Source of the DNA: JAMQPK01 sp963761975
Lineage (GTDB): Bacteria; Acidobacteriota; Vicinamibacteria; Vicinamibacterales; JAMQPK01
Direction of reading: 5' to 3'
Assembly: GCA_963761975.1 (NCBI GenBank)
Contig: CAVXIR010000002.1
Span: forward strand, 1,426,001 to 1,490,000
DNA: 64,000 nucleotides
In this document: piece after piece, positions 27,698-36,973 of the stretch
Position numbering within the stretch: the stretch's first letter is position 1
Layout of the letters: every line of letters begins with the position of its first letter
Position numbers and translations under genes: made by a program
Notes under the pieces: generated by a model
What the model was told of the DNA's origin: nothing
The model's database searches: none
The model's input: only the letters and a program-made list of their open reading frames with translations

Positions 27698-28182
27698 ACG
27701 CCCAGCTGAAGCCGGATCTCTCTCCCGTGGTGAAGCGCGTTGTGGTGAAGTGCGGCGCCGCCGACGCCTTCCGCTATTTCACATCAGATTTCCACAAGTG
27801 GTGGCCGACCCATACGCATTCGGTGATTGCGATGTCGAGTGCCGGCGCGAAGCGCCCGTTGTCCTGCACCATGGATCCGAAGGCTGGCGGGCTCATCGTC
27901 GAGCACGGCGCCAGCGACGAGCGATATGTGTGGGGCACGGTGATCGCATGGGATCCGCCGCGCCGGGTTGAGTTCACGTGGCATCCGGGGAGCGAGCCAG
28001 ACCTCGCGCAGACGGTCGTAGTGACGTTTGCGGCAACCAATGGTGGCACCGAAGTGGTGCTGACCCATGGCGGATGGGAGCGGCTGGCGGAGCAGGCGGC
28101 CGTCGTGCGCGAAAGCTACAACAACGGGTGGGAGAGCGTATTCATCATGGCGTTTGGAGAGTATGTCGACCAGCAAAGATAA
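27694..28182 (+). CDS. SRPBCC/AHSA1-like protein
   Basis: About 162 residues with the SRPBCC pattern: an opening strand VVKRVVVKCGAADAFRYFTSDFHKWWP, an internal strand AGGLIVEHGASDERYVWGTVIAWDPPRRVEFTWHPG, the late strand GGTEVVLTHGGWERL and a closing helix. These helix-grip proteins bind small hydrophobic ligands; AHSA1-like members paired with ArsR regulators have unknown ligands. The start overlaps the ArsR stop. Bases 28183-28302 downstream contain no convincing gene, only a 35-codon open frame from 28161. Confidence 0.8.
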   Translation: MNAQLKPDLSPVVKRVVVKCGAADAFRYFTSDFHKWWPTHTHSVIAMSSAGAKRPLSCTMDPKAGGLIVEHGASDERYVWGTVIAWDPPRRVEFTWHPGSEPDLAQTVVVTFAATNGGTEVVLTHGGWERLAEQAAVVRESYNNGWESVFIMAFGEYVDQQR

Positions 28183-28302
28183 ACCAGCCACGCCGTCAGA
28201 TCGATTGCCGGCAGCACCGCCTCCGAAGCCCGGTCCGCGATCATCAGCCCTGCTGGTGATCGCGTGATCTCACGGCCTGGTTTCGGCGCCAAGAGGTCCG
28301 GC

Positions 28303-28347
28303 TTCTTACTTCTTACTTCTTACTTTTACTTTTTACTTTTTACTTTC
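28303..28347. repeat. 7-bp tandem repeat (CTTACTT / TTTTTAC type)
   Basis: Three CTTACTT units are followed by three TTTTTAC units, all period 7. The array reaches into the 3' end of the cupredoxin gene and encodes its last residues (ESKK) and stop codon on the minus strand. Confidence 0.6.
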
Positions 28348-28719
28348 CACGATGAGCTCCCCAACCATCTTCTTGCACCCTTCGTCTGCTGACAGGTTGC
28401 AATAGATCGGGAAGCGACCCGGCTGATCGGCGCGGAATTCGAACACGATTGGCTTGCCGGGCTCGACGCGCTTCGCGATGCGGTATCCGTCGATGGTGAA
28501 GCTGTGCGGAATGTCGTCGGTGGAAAAGCTGACCCGTACGAGATCGTCCTGCTGTACGGCGATGCGCGCCGGGCTGAAGGCATATTTGTGGGCCGAGACC
28601 GTGAACTTGCGTTCGCCGCCTTCCTGCGCCTGCACCAAAAGCCCGAACGTCGCTAGCACGAGTACAAACGCCGATCGCGCCGTAGTCGCCCCAGCGGAGG
28701 CCGAAAGTGAGGACGTCAT
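28333..28719 (-). CDS. Cupredoxin-like copper protein (COX2-like fold)
   Basis: A signal peptide to about residue 31 (TARSAFVLVLATFGLLVQAQ) precedes a cupredoxin barrel. KFTVSAHKYAFSPARIAVQQDDLVRVSFSTDDIPHSFTIDGYRI contains the first His ligand, and FPIYCNLSADEGCKKMVGELIV has two Cys and a Met spaced like, but not identical to, a CuA or COX2-type ligand loop (usually CxxxCxxxHxxM; the His is missing here). It may be a periplasmic electron carrier or copper-handling protein. It stands alone, without oxidase genes. The C-terminal ESKK is encoded by the 7-bp repeat. Confidence 0.7.
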   Translation of the reverse strand: MTSSLSASAGATTARSAFVLVLATFGLLVQAQEGGERKFTVSAHKYAFSPARIAVQQDDLVRVSFSTDDIPHSFTIDGYRIAKRVEPGKPIVFEFRADQPGRFPIYCNLSADEGCKKMVGELIVESKK

Positions 28720-28752
28720 GATGTTCTCCTTGCTGGGGGGCAGGTGAGCAAG

Positions 28753-28765
28753 GGGGTCAGACCCC
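28753..28765. repeat. GGGGTCAGACCCC palindromic repeat
   Basis: A copy of the dispersed palindrome in the 56-bp space between pnp and the cupredoxin gene. Confidence 0.6.
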
Positions 28766-28775
28766 TACATACATT

Positions 28776-30912
28776 TTACTCCGATTTGCGCGACGGGCCG
28801 CCCCCGGCGGGGGCGCCGGCGGCTGCGCCTTCGTCCTGCAGAAGCGCCTTGCGGCTGAGGCGAATCTTGCCTGTGGGGTCGATGTTGATCACCTTCACCA
28901 GAATCTGTTCGCCTTCCTTCAGCTCGTCGCGCACGTCTTTCACGCGGTGATTGGCGATTTCCGAGACGTGCAGCAGGCCGTCGGTGCCGGGCATGATTTC
29001 GACGAACGCGCCGAAGTCGGTAATGCGCTGAACCTTCCCCATGTACGTCTTGTTCAGCTCGGCGGTCGCCGTCAGCTCCTGGATGATGGCGATGGCTTTC
29101 TGCGCCGCCGCTTCATCCGCCGACGCGACGTTCACGCTGCCGTCGTCTTCGACGTCGATTTTCACGCCGGTGCGATCGATGATGCTGCGAATCATCTTGC
29201 CGCCAGGCCCGATGACGTCGCGGATCTTGTCCACCGGAATCTTGATCGTGATGATCCTCGGCGCGTATGTCGAGATATTGCCGCGCGGCGCAGTCATCGT
29301 CTTGGCCATCTCGGCGAGGATGTGCATGCGCCCGCGGTGCGCCTGTTCGAGCGCCTCGCGCATGATGGTGGCGGTGATGCCGGTGACTTTGATGTCCATC
29401 TGAAGCGCGGTCACGCCGTTCGCCGTGCCTGTGACTTTGAAATCCATGTCGCCGTAGTGATCTTCCGCTCCGGCGATGTCGGAGAGAATCGCGTACTTGC
29501 CGGTCTTCTCGTCCATGATGAGGCCCATCGCCACGCCGGCAACCGGAGCGCGAAGTGGCACACCCGCGTCCTGCATCGACAACGTGCCGCCGCAGACAGA
29601 GGCCATCGACGACGATCCGTTCGATTCGAGGATGTCCGAGACGATGCGAATCGTGTAGGGGAACGCCTCTTCGGTTGGCATGACCGGCAGCAAGGCCCGC
29701 TCCGCGAGCGCGCCGTGGCCGACCTCGCGGCGTCCGGGGCCGCGCAGGAACTGCACTTCGCCGACAGAGAATGGCGGGAAGTTGTAGTGCAGCATGAACC
29801 GGCGATAGACCTCTCCCTCCACGGTTTCGATCTTCTGCTGATCGTCGGACGTCCCGAGCGTGACGGTGACGAGCGCTTGCGTCTCACCGCGGGTGAAGAC
29901 GGCGGAACCATGCACCCGGGGCAGCACTCCGACCTCCGACCAGATCGGCCGGATCTCGTCGAACTTGCGGCCGTCGAGGCGGACGCGCTTCTCCAGCACC
30001 TCGTCGCGGAGCACCTTTTCCTTGAGCTCCTTGAAGATGGCTTTCGCTTCGACCTTGCGCTGCACTTCGCCTTCCGAAATGTCCGCGATGAGATCGTCCA
30101 GCACCTGATCGACCGTGCTGTAGCTTTCGAGCTTGTTACGCACGCGCATCGCTTCGCTCAGCGGGACGAGCACCTTCTCTTCGACCTCGCGATAGAACGC
30201 GTGGTCGACGTCCTTCTTCGGGACGTCGCGCTTCGGCTTGCCAGCCTCCTTCGCGAGCGCGTCGATCGTGTCGACGATCCGCCTGATCGCGTCGTGTCCG
30301 GCTTCGAGCGCCTTCACGACTTCCTCTTCGCTGATTTCCTTCGCGCCGGCTTCGACCATCACGATCGCGTCCTTGCTGCCTGCGATCACGAGATCGAGCG
30401 TGCTCTTCTTGCGCTGCTCGTAAGTGGGGTTGATGACGTACTGGCCGTCCACGTTGCCGACACGGACGCCGGCGATCGTCTTCTGGAACGGGATGCTCGA
30501 GAGAGCGAGGGCGGCCGAGGCGCCGGTAATCGCGAGCACATCAGGGTCGTAGTTTGCGTCGGCCGAGAGGACGAGCGCGATAATCTGCGATTCGTAGCGC
30601 CACCCGGCGGGAAAGAGCGGCCGGATCGGCCGATCGATGACGCGGCTGGTCAGCACTTCCTTTTCCGAAGGCTTGCCTTCGCGCTTGAAAAACCCGCCCG
30701 GAATGCGCCCCGATGCGTAGGTATATTCCTTGTAATCGACGGTCAGCGGAAGAAAGTCGATGCCCTCGCGCGGGGTGGCTGCGGCGCACGCTGTTACGAG
30801 AACGACCGAGTCACCCATCCGGACCACGGCTGCGCCGTCGGCCTGTTTGGCGTATTTTCCGGTCTCGAAGGAAAGAGGGGTGCCGCTGATTCTGAACTTC
30901 TTTTCTGTACAT
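28776..30912 (-). CDS. pnp: Polyribonucleotide nucleotidyltransferase, frameshifted at codon 5-6
   Basis: PNPase degrades RNA phosphorolytically and partners the degradosome. Two RNase PH domains (e.g. VTACAAATPREGIDFLPLTVDYKE; QALVTVTLGT...FMLHYNFPPFSVGE; GRREVGHGALAERALLPV), then KH (PRIITIKIPVDKIRDVIGPGGKMIRSI) and S1 (KTYMGKVQRITDFGAFVEIMPGTDGLLHVSEI). The true start is ATG 30912 with GAGG 5 bp before it, giving MYRKE; deleting the G at 30897 continues FRISGTPLSFETGKYAKQADGAAVVRMGD, the expected N-terminus. As printed only GTG 30827 onward is in frame, lacking about 28 residues of the first domain. An essential-type gene next to a likewise broken rpsO; sequencing error is likely. Confidence 0.93.
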
Positions 30913-30972
30913 TTGTGCCTCAGAACGTACGTCTCGATTCGTATGTCGTGCCCGGCTTCATCGAATCCTGGT

Positions 30973-30990
30973 GACCGGCTTCAGCCGGAC
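30973..30990. repeat. GTCCGGC-family hairpin
   Basis: GACCGGC-TTCA-GCCGGAC between rpsO and pnp, one mismatch from a perfect hairpin. It could shape processing of the rpsO-pnp transcript, where in other bacteria an RNase III hairpin is found; that role is inference. Confidence 0.45.
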
Positions 30991-31016
30991 CTCTCGCGAC
31001 TTGCCGGACCATAGTG

Positions 31017-31287
31017 CTACTTGCGGATGCCAAGGCGTCGAATCAGCTCCGCATAGCGCTCCGAGTCCTTGCCCTTCAGATAATCCAGCAGGCGCCGCCG
31101 CTGGCCAACCAGCTTGAGGAGGCCGCGACGCGAGTGATGATCTTTTGCGTGGGTCTTGAAGTGCTCGGTGAGATAGCCGATGCGTTCACTGAGGATGGCG
31201 ACCTGAACTTCAGGGGAGCCGGTGTCGGAGTCGTGTGTGCGGGTACGAGGAGATGAGCTCGGTTTTTCGGTCTTTGTTTAGAGCCAC
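31017..31287 (-). CDS. rpsO: 30S ribosomal protein S15, frameshifted after codon 15
   Basis: GTG 31287 with GGAGG 9 bp upstream begins MALNKDRKTELISSY. After TAC the printed frame goes wrong; deleting one C of the CCC at 31243-31241 gives RTHDSDTGSPEVQVAILSERIGYLTEHFKTHAKDHHSRRGLLKLVGQRR...YLKGKDSERYAELIRRLGIRK, an unmistakable S15 of 89 residues. S15 binds 16S rRNA early in 30S assembly. It lies between truB and pnp, the standard order. Because of the extra base no single long frame exists. Confidence 0.92.
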
Positions 31288-31361
31288 GAATGGTTACCTC
31301 CGCGAGCGGCCCAGTAGAGTTTCAACCGACCTGTCAGGCTTTCGCCCACGACTGACGTCGT

Positions 31362-31379
31362 GTCCGGCCTGAGCCGGAC
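31362..31379. repeat. GTCCGGC-family hairpin
   Basis: A perfect GTCCGGC-CTGA-GCCGGAC in the truB-rpsO spacer (31288-31425), which otherwise shows no gene. It matches the copies at 20495 and 48940. Confidence 0.5.
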
Positions 31380-31425
31380 TAGACTCCCCAGTCCGCCGCA
31401 ATCTGTTAATCCCAAACGAGTAATT

Positions 31426-32376
31426 TTATTCCAGTACGACGCCAGGATGCAAAAAATGACGCGACAGTCCGGCTGAGTCACCACCCAAGCGCGGCTCGGC
31501 GATGGCGACCAGGTGCCCGTCAGGATGAAGTAGACGAACGCGCGCGCCTTTGGACAGCGTGAAGAGGGCAGTTGCGCCATTAACGTGGGCGGGGCCGATG
31601 AAGCCGCCGCGCGCCGCCAGCGAAGCTCCTTCTGGCGTCAGTGTGACGGTGGGGAGCGACGGCAGCAGATCTTCCAGCGGAATCACCCGTGCCGCTGCTT
31701 CCTGCGGGCGCCGATCGAGGACCTCGAGGCCTACCGCGTGCGCGAGGGAGAAGTCGCCGCTGCGTGTACGGACCAGAGCCGCGAGATGCGCGCCCGTGCC
31801 AAGCCGCGCGCCGATAGCGTCGGCGAGCGAGCGGACGTAGTAGCCGGCCGAGCAGATCAGGCGCACGCGAAGGAAGTTGCCGCGCCATTCGAGTACGTCG
31901 AGGGCGTTTGCCGTCACCTCCACCGGTTGCAGGTGTACGGGCGAGTTCCTGCGTGCGAGATCGTAGGCTCGGTCGCCGTCGATTTTTTTTGCGGAGTAGG
32001 CGGGCGGCTGCTGCAGATACCTGCCGCGAAATCCGGCAACCGCCTCCTCGACGAGCGTGGCCGTCAGATCGCTGACGGTCCGCGTCTGGTCGCGCGCGAC
32101 GATCTCGCCGCCGCGATCGAACGTTGTCGTGGCGACTCCCAGCTCGATTTCGGCTTCGTATTCCTTTTCGGCCGACGACAAAAACTGTGCGAGGCGCGTG
32201 GCTTTGCCGAGGACCAGTGGCAGGACGCCGGATGCCAGCGGATCGAGTGTGCCGGTATGTCCGACCTTCTTTCCGCGCACGAGACGCCGCATCACCGCAA
32301 CGACATCGTGCGACGTCGGTCCAGCCGGCTTGTGGATGACGATTACGCCATCCGTAAAAAGAGGGTCAGACCCCAT
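31426..32376 (-). CDS. truB: tRNA pseudouridine-55 synthase
   Basis: It makes psi55 in the T-arm of tRNAs. The motif HTGTLDPLASGVLPLVLGKATR contains the catalytic Asp; IVIHKPAGPTSHDVV, PPAYSAKKIDGDRAYDLAR and CSAGYYVRSLADAIG are TruB hallmarks. It has 316 residues with a PUA-like C-terminus. The N-terminal MGSDPLFT is encoded by the GGGGTCTGACCC repeat, so the start codon itself comes from repeat DNA; the conserved part begins at DGVIVI. It follows nrnA after 9 bp in the rimP-nusA-infB cluster. Confidence 0.95.
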   Translation of the reverse strand: MGSDPLFTDGVIVIHKPAGPTSHDVVAVMRRLVRGKKVGHTGTLDPLASGVLPLVLGKATRLAQFLSSAEKEYEAEIELGVATTTFDRGGEIVARDQTRTVSDLTATLVEEAVAGFRGRYLQQPPAYSAKKIDGDRAYDLARRNSPVHLQPVEVTANALDVLEWRGNFLRVRLICSAGYYVRSLADAIGARLGTGAHLAALVRTRSGDFSLAHAVGLEVLDRRPQEAAARVIPLEDLLPSLPTVTLTPEGASLAARGGFIGPAHVNGATALFTLSKGARVRLLHPDGHLVAIAEPRLGGDSAGLSRHFLHPGVVLE

Positions 32377-32384
32377 TTTTACGT
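32354..32384. repeat. Extended GGGGTCWGACCCC repeat at the truB start
   Basis: CGTAAAAA and TTTTTACG flank AGGGTCAGACCCC, making a longer dyad. On the minus strand it supplies the ATG and first eight codons of truB. The minus-strand sequence GGGGTC-W-GACCCTCTTTTTACG recurs downstream of the amgK-like gene at 42708-42687. Confidence 0.6.
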
Positions 32385-32385
32385 T

Positions 32386-33345
32386 TTACGTAAGGACCCG
32401 GTTCAACTCGTCGACGACTTTGCGGCGGACGTCCGCGTACGGACCGTTCACCGTGCAGCCGGCCGCGTTCTTGTGCCCACCTCCGCCAAACACGTTGGCT
32501 ACGCGATTCACGTCTACATCGCCCTTCGATCGCAGGCTGATGCGGAAGCTGCCGGGCTCGATCTCTTTGAAGAACGCGACGGCCTGAATCTCCCTGACAG
32601 TGAGCGGCACGTTGATGAGCCCGTCCGAGTCCTCATGTGTTGCCCCCGTGTCCTGAAGCAACTGCAGCGTCAGTGCGGCCAGCGCCGCGCGGCCGTTGCC
32701 TTCGAACTCGAGGTTGTGCAGCACCGCGCCCATCAGCCGCAGGCGGCCCATCGTGCTGCTGTCGTATATGGCGCGCGCGATGGCCTCCGGTTGCGCTCCC
32801 GCCTCGGTGCAGCGCCGGCAGATCTCGAACGTGCGCGGCGTGATGTGAGAGAAGTGAAAGCCCCCGGTGTCGGTGAGGATCGTCACGTAAATATGTGTCG
32901 AAATTTCGGGCGTCAGCCTCACCCCGAGGGCCTCGATGACGTCGAACACCATTTCCCCGCATGCGGCCGCATGTTCGTCGAACCAGTTGATCGCGCCGAA
33001 ACTCCTGTTGCCGGGATGGTGGTCGATGTTGATGACGAAATATTTCTCGAACCCGTCGACCCCGGTGCGGGACAGATCGCCGCACTCCATCACGATGGCG
33101 GCGTCGAACTGGCCGTGGACGGTCGGCGACACCTGGATGTCGCGGATGCCCGGCAGCGTCTGAAACTGCGGCGGCGGAGGGTCCCTATCGACCAGCTGCA
33201 CGTCTTTGCCAAGCTGCCGCAGCGCGTAGGCCATCGCGAGCTGCGAGCCGATGGCATCGCCGTCGGGCCTGGCGTGTGAGGTAATGACAAAGCGCTGCCG
33301 CTGGAGAATGGCATCGCAGATCGCGGCAATCGGCTTAGCGGTCAT
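32386..33345 (-). CDS. nrnA: Bifunctional oligoribonuclease / PAP phosphatase NrnA-like (DHH family)
   Basis: DHH phosphoesterases of this group degrade nanoRNA and dephosphorylate pAp. The motifs are SHARPDGDAIGSQLAM, IVMECGD, the DHH signature NIDHHPGNRSFG, and the DHHA1 C-terminal GGGGHKNAAGC that binds substrate phosphate. At 319 residues it is full length. Its start overlaps the end of rbfA by 11 bp, and the rbfA-nrnA-truB order is widely conserved. Confidence 0.93.
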   Translation of the reverse strand: MTAKPIAAICDAILQRQRFVITSHARPDGDAIGSQLAMAYALRQLGKDVQLVDRDPPPPQFQTLPGIRDIQVSPTVHGQFDAAIVMECGDLSRTGVDGFEKYFVINIDHHPGNRSFGAINWFDEHAAACGEMVFDVIEALGVRLTPEISTHIYVTILTDTGGFHFSHITPRTFEICRRCTEAGAQPEAIARAIYDSSTMGRLRLMGAVLHNLEFEGNGRAALAALTLQLLQDTGATHEDSDGLINVPLTVREIQAVAFFKEIEPGSFRISLRSKGDVDVNRVANVFGGGGHKNAAGCTVNGPYADVRRKVVDELNRVLT

Positions 33346-33730
33346 CAGTGTCCGAGGTGTCGCTCGAGTCCGGCTGGTTCGCCTGGTCGTCCGCGATTTC
33401 CTTCAACAACTGCTCGACCCGATCCTGGTGCGCGATGCTTTCGTCGAACTCGAAATGAATCTCCGGTGCGCGTCTCAGTCGCAGCCGCTGGCCGATCTGC
33501 CGCCGCATGAAGCCCGCGGCTCGTTCGAGGGCGCGCGCGCTGTTCGTGCGGGCCGTCGAATCGCCGAGGGTTGTGTAAAAGACGCGCGCATGCTGGAGGT
33601 CGGGCGTCACGTGCACGCGCGTGACGGTCACGAAGCCGACACCCGGGTCGTGCAGCTCGCGCGAGATCATGGTCGTGACCTCCGCCCGAATCTGATCGGC
33701 GATGCGCTCCGGTCTTGAACCCTGGCCCAT
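33335..33730 (-). CDS. rbfA: Ribosome-binding factor A
   Basis: A single KH-like domain protein for 30S maturation and cold adaptation. GSRPERIADQIRAEVTTMISRELHDPGVGFVTVTRVHVTPDLQHARVFYTTLGD is the RbfA core, with RAAGFMRRQIGQRLRLRRAPEIHFEFDESI following. The extra acidic/Gln-rich tail (DDQANQPDSSDTSDTDDR) is unstructured. It sits between ylxP and nrnA. Confidence 0.95.
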   Translation of the reverse strand: MGQGSRPERIADQIRAEVTTMISRELHDPGVGFVTVTRVHVTPDLQHARVFYTTLGDSTARTNSARALERAAGFMRRQIGQRLRLRRAPEIHFEFDESIAHQDRVEQLLKEIADDQANQPDSSDTSDTDDR

Positions 33731-33794
33731 ATCAGTCGTGAGTTGTCAATCGTCAGTGGTCAGCTGCTGATAACTGAAAACTGATGACTGAAGA
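33731..33794. repeat. Inverted 7-bp array (CTGANNA type)
   Basis: Fills the whole rbfA-ylxP spacer. The right half reads CTGATAA-CTGAAAA-CTGATGA-CTGAAGA, and the left half is the complementary style (GTCAATC-GTCAGTG-GTCAG). Period 7, inverted symmetry. Confidence 0.6.
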
Positions 33795-34076
33795 CTATCC
33801 CAAGAACTCTACCTCGGTACGGGATATCAGGCCCGGCTCGAGCCGTTCGATTTCGTTCACCACCGCGGCAAGCTCGCGATCGGCGTGTTTCTCATCGTTT
33901 GAAACGGTGACGACGCTGATGCCGGACCGTTGCCAGAGATCGTTGTATTCGACCTCGGCGACGGCCACGTTGAACTTCCTGATGCGATCCTTGACGCTTC
34001 GCAGCACCATTCGCTTCTCTTTCAGCGACCTGGCGCCCGGGATGTGGAGCTCAATGGAAAGGTGGCCGATGACCAT
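33795..34076 (-). CDS. ylxP: YlxP-like DUF503 protein
   Basis: A 93-residue alpha/beta protein: MVIGHLSIELHIPGARSLKEKRMVLRSVKDRIRKFNVAVAEVEYNDLWQRSGISVVTVSNDEKHADRELAAVVNEIE matches the DUF503 family along its full length. In many bacteria the gene lies between infB and rbfA, as here, and a role in ribosome or 30S metabolism is presumed; the exact function is not established. Confidence 0.92.
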   Translation of the reverse strand: MVIGHLSIELHIPGARSLKEKRMVLRSVKDRIRKFNVAVAEVEYNDLWQRSGISVVTVSNDEKHADRELAAVVNEIERLEPGLISRTEVEFLG

Positions 34077-34080
34077 AGCG

Positions 34081-34140
34081 GCTTCCGGCGTCGGGCTCCC
34101 GGCTTCAGGCCAGAAGCCCGGAGCCTGCAGCCTGGAGCCT
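34081..34140. repeat. Inverted 7-bp array (GGCTCCC / GGAGCCT type)
   Basis: GGGCTCC-CGGCTTC-AGGC on the left faces AGCCCGG-AGCCTGC-AGCCTGG-AGCCTAC on the right. It fills the ylxP-infB spacer and reaches the infB stop codon. The same heptamer style recurs inside rimO (40046-40096). Confidence 0.6.
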
Positions 34141-36940
34141 ACGCGGATACGGCGACACGTTCGACCGTGAACACTTCAATCACGTCGCCGACCTTGACGT
34201 CGTTGTACTTGTCGAACGCAATACCGCACTCGAAGCCGGCCTTCACCTCGCTCACATCGTCCTTGAAACGGCGGAGCGAGCCGATCTTGCCTTCGTGCAC
34301 GACGGCGCCGTCGCGGACGAGCCGGGCCTTCACGTCGCCGCTGCGCGTAATCCGCCCGTCGACCACATAGCAGCCCGCAATCGTGCCGGCCTTGGGGACT
34401 TTGAAGATATTGCGCACTTCGGCCGCGCCGAGCCGCACTTCCTTCAGCGTGGGCTCGAGCAGACCGGCCATCGCTTTCTTCATTTCGTCGGTCACGTTGT
34501 AGATGACCGTATGATGGCGGATGTCGACCTCTTCGCGCTCCGCGAGCTGCTCGGCGTTGCGATCCGGCCGGACGTTGAATCCGATGATGACGGCGTTCGA
34601 TGCCGACGCGAGCAGCACGTCCGACTCATTGATGGCGCCGACGCCCGAATGAATGATCTTGATGCGCACGCGTTCGTCGCTGAGTTTCGCGAGCGTGTCG
34701 GCCAGCACTTCCGCCGAGCCCTGCACGTCCGACTTGATGACAATCGGCAGGTCCTTCATGCCGCCTTCGGCGATCTGCTGCTGGAGAGACTCGAGCGTCA
34801 GGCGGCTGCCTTTCGCTCCAAGCGCCTTTTCCTTGGCCATGCCCTGGCGATAGGTGGCGATCTGTCGCGCCTTGGCCGCATCGGCCAGCGCCTGGAACGC
34901 GTCGCCCGGCTGGGGCAGCCCGGTCAATCCGAGGACCTCGACCGGCGTCGACGGCGGCGCCATCTTGATGGGTTTGCCGCGATCGTCAATCAGCGCGCGC
35001 ACGCGGCCCACGATCGGGCCCGCAATGAACGTGTCCCCGACGCGCAGGGTTCCGTCCTGGACGAGGATCGTGGCCACAGGGCCGCGGCCGCGATCGAGCT
35101 TCGACTCGAGCACGGTGCCCGACGCATTGCGCTTCGGATTGGCCTTGTACTCGCCGATGTCGCTGACGAGGAGAATCATTTCGAGCAGCGTCTCAAGGCC
35201 GGTCTTCTTCTTTGCCGAGACCGGCACCATGACGGTCTGGCCGCCCCAGTCTTCCGGCACGAGGTTCAGGTCGGACAGCTCGCGCTTGACGCGTTCGGCG
35301 TCGGAGCCCGGTTTGTCGATCTTGTTGATCGCCACGATGATCGGCACGTTGGCCGCTTTCGCATGGTCGATCGCTTCGCGCGTCTGCGGCATGACGCCGT
35401 CATCGGCGGCCACAACCAAAACGACGACATCGGTGACTTTCGCGCCCCGCGCGCGCATCAGCGTGAAGGCCTCGTGACCCGGCGTGTCGAGGAACACGAT
35501 GTCGCGGTTGTTGGCCGTCGTCACATGGTAGGCGCCGATGTGCTGCGTGATGCCGCCCGCCTCGCGCTCGGCCACGCGCGCTGTACGGATGGCGTCGAGC
35601 AGCGTCGTCTTGCCGTGATCGACGTGGCCCATCACGGTGACCACGGGCGCGCGAGCGATTGTGTCTTCGGGCTTCACTTCTTCTGCTTCCACCTCGAGCA
35701 TGTCCTGTTCGAACGTGCGGAGCTGCACTTCGGCGCCGAAGTCTCGCGCGATCATCGACGCGGTCTCGGTGTCGACGGTGCTATTGATCGTCATCATCAG
35801 CCGCTTGTCGAGCAGCTTCTTGAGGACGTCCTTCACGCGCTGTTCGAGTTTGTCCGCCAGATCCTTCACGGTCATGCCTTCGACGAAGGTGACCGTACGC
35901 GTGATCGGCGGAGGAGCCTGTGCTGACGACGACGGTCGCATGTCGCGCCGCTGCTCGGTTTCGGGACGTCGCGCCATTGGCGGCCGCATCGGCGGTGGAT
36001 ATGGAGGCCTCGGCGGTGCGGGACGCTGCTGGCCGACTCCGCCCGAGGGCCGCATGGCCTGTGGCGCCTGCGGGGGACGAACTGGCGGCGTCGGAAGCGG
36101 CCGCGGGCCGCCTGGTGTGGTGTTCGGCCGCATCGGCGGCGGATACGACGGCCTTGGCGGCGACGGGCGAGTCGTCGTGCCGCCCGGGCCGCCCGGCCGC
36201 GCAAGGTTTCCGGTCGGCGGAGGCAGCGGAGCTGTCGGGCGCGGCGGCACGACCTTGTCGGATGGTCGTAGGCGCGGGCCGGCTGGACGCGTCGGCATCG
36301 CGGGTACGGCTGACGTGCCAGGAGCGCTCGGTTCTTCGATTCTCAATCTGATGCTCGGTGGCACCAGACGCCCTGCCGAGGGCGCCGGCCTCGCAGGTGC
36401 CGCGGGCGCCGCCGCAATCGGTTGAGCAGGGGCCGGGGCCGGCGGCGGCTCAACAACGGGTGCTGGCGCCGGCGGCTCCTCGACCATCGACGGAGGCTCA
36501 GGCGCGTGCGCGACCGGCGGTGGCGGGGCTTCGACTACCTGCACGACCGGTGGCGGCGGTTCTTCGTAGACCGGCTCTTCGACGACCGGCGCCGCATCGA
36601 CCAGCGGCGCGGGCGGCGCGGCGGGCTTCGCGGTTTTCACCAGGCGCGGTGGCGCAAGCGTGGGGCCTGCCGGTTTTGCGGGCTCCGTTTTCTTTGCGCT
36701 CGCAGCCGGCTTCTTCGCACCGGGTTTGGCCGCGGGGCCCTCGGCGAACATGTCGCCACCGGGCAGCGTGATGCCGCGGTCGCGCGCGAGGCGCTCGACG
36801 AACTGGCGCGCGACGACTTCCTCGATTGTGCTCGAGGCGCTTTTCAGCTCAATGCCGTGTGCGCGCTTCAGCAGCGCGAGCACCTCCTGGCTGCTCGTGT
36901 TGAGAAGCTCAGCAACCTTGTAGATACGAACAGTGGCCAA
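34139..36940 (-). CDS. infB: Translation initiation factor IF-2
   Basis: IF-2 is the GTPase that places fMet-tRNA on the 30S. The N-terminal IF2_N fold (MATVRIYKVAELLNTSSQEVLALLKRAHGIELK, residues 1-60) is followed by about 300 residues of Pro/Ala-rich linker (long runs of PPPPV and PAPAP type), a second IF2_N (VTFVEGMTVKDLADKLEQRVKDVLKKL), then the G domain with GHVDHGKTT near residue 437, DTPGHEAFT and NKIDKP, and domains II-IV. 933 residues; the linker is long and low in complexity. It lies 33 bp after nusA. Confidence 0.97.
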   Translation of the reverse strand: MATVRIYKVAELLNTSSQEVLALLKRAHGIELKSASSTIEEVVARQFVERLARDRGITLPGGDMFAEGPAAKPGAKKPAASAKKTEPAKPAGPTLAPPRLVKTAKPAAPPAPLVDAAPVVEEPVYEEPPPPVVQVVEAPPPPVAHAPEPPSMVEEPPAPAPVVEPPPAPAPAQPIAAAPAAPARPAPSAGRLVPPSIRLRIEEPSAPGTSAVPAMPTRPAGPRLRPSDKVVPPRPTAPLPPPTGNLARPGGPGGTTTRPSPPRPSYPPPMRPNTTPGGPRPLPTPPVRPPQAPQAMRPSGGVGQQRPAPPRPPYPPPMRPPMARRPETEQRRDMRPSSSAQAPPPITRTVTFVEGMTVKDLADKLEQRVKDVLKKLLDKRLMMTINSTVDTETASMIARDFGAEVQLRTFEQDMLEVEAEEVKPEDTIARAPVVTVMGHVDHGKTTLLDAIRTARVAEREAGGITQHIGAYHVTTANNRDIVFLDTPGHEAFTLMRARGAKVTDVVVLVVAADDGVMPQTREAIDHAKAANVPIIVAINKIDKPGSDAERVKRELSDLNLVPEDWGGQTVMVPVSAKKKTGLETLLEMILLVSDIGEYKANPKRNASGTVLESKLDRGRGPVATILVQDGTLRVGDTFIAGPIVGRVRALIDDRGKPIKMAPPSTPVEVLGLTGLPQPGDAFQALADAAKARQIATYRQGMAKEKALGAKGSRLTLESLQQQIAEGGMKDLPIVIKSDVQGSAEVLADTLAKLSDERVRIKIIHSGVGAINESDVLLASASNAVIIGFNVRPDRNAEQLAEREEVDIRHHTVIYNVTDEMKKAMAGLLEPTLKEVRLGAAEVRNIFKVPKAGTIAGCYVVDGRITRSGDVKARLVRDGAVVHEGKIGSLRRFKDDVSEVKAGFECGIAFDKYNDVKVGDVIEVFTVERVAVSA

Positions 36941-36973
36941 AAATAACTCTCCGTGCGCCCTACATTCTGCGCC

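Noticed and set aside
28161..28267. 35-codon open frame after the SRPBCC gene
   Set aside because: It overlaps the gene end, is Pro-rich, and has no ribosome site or family resemblance.
28947..30974. 675-codon open frame on the plus strand
   Set aside because: It is antisense to pnp; Asp/Arg/Val-rich translation without domains, typical of the mirror frame of a GC-rich gene.
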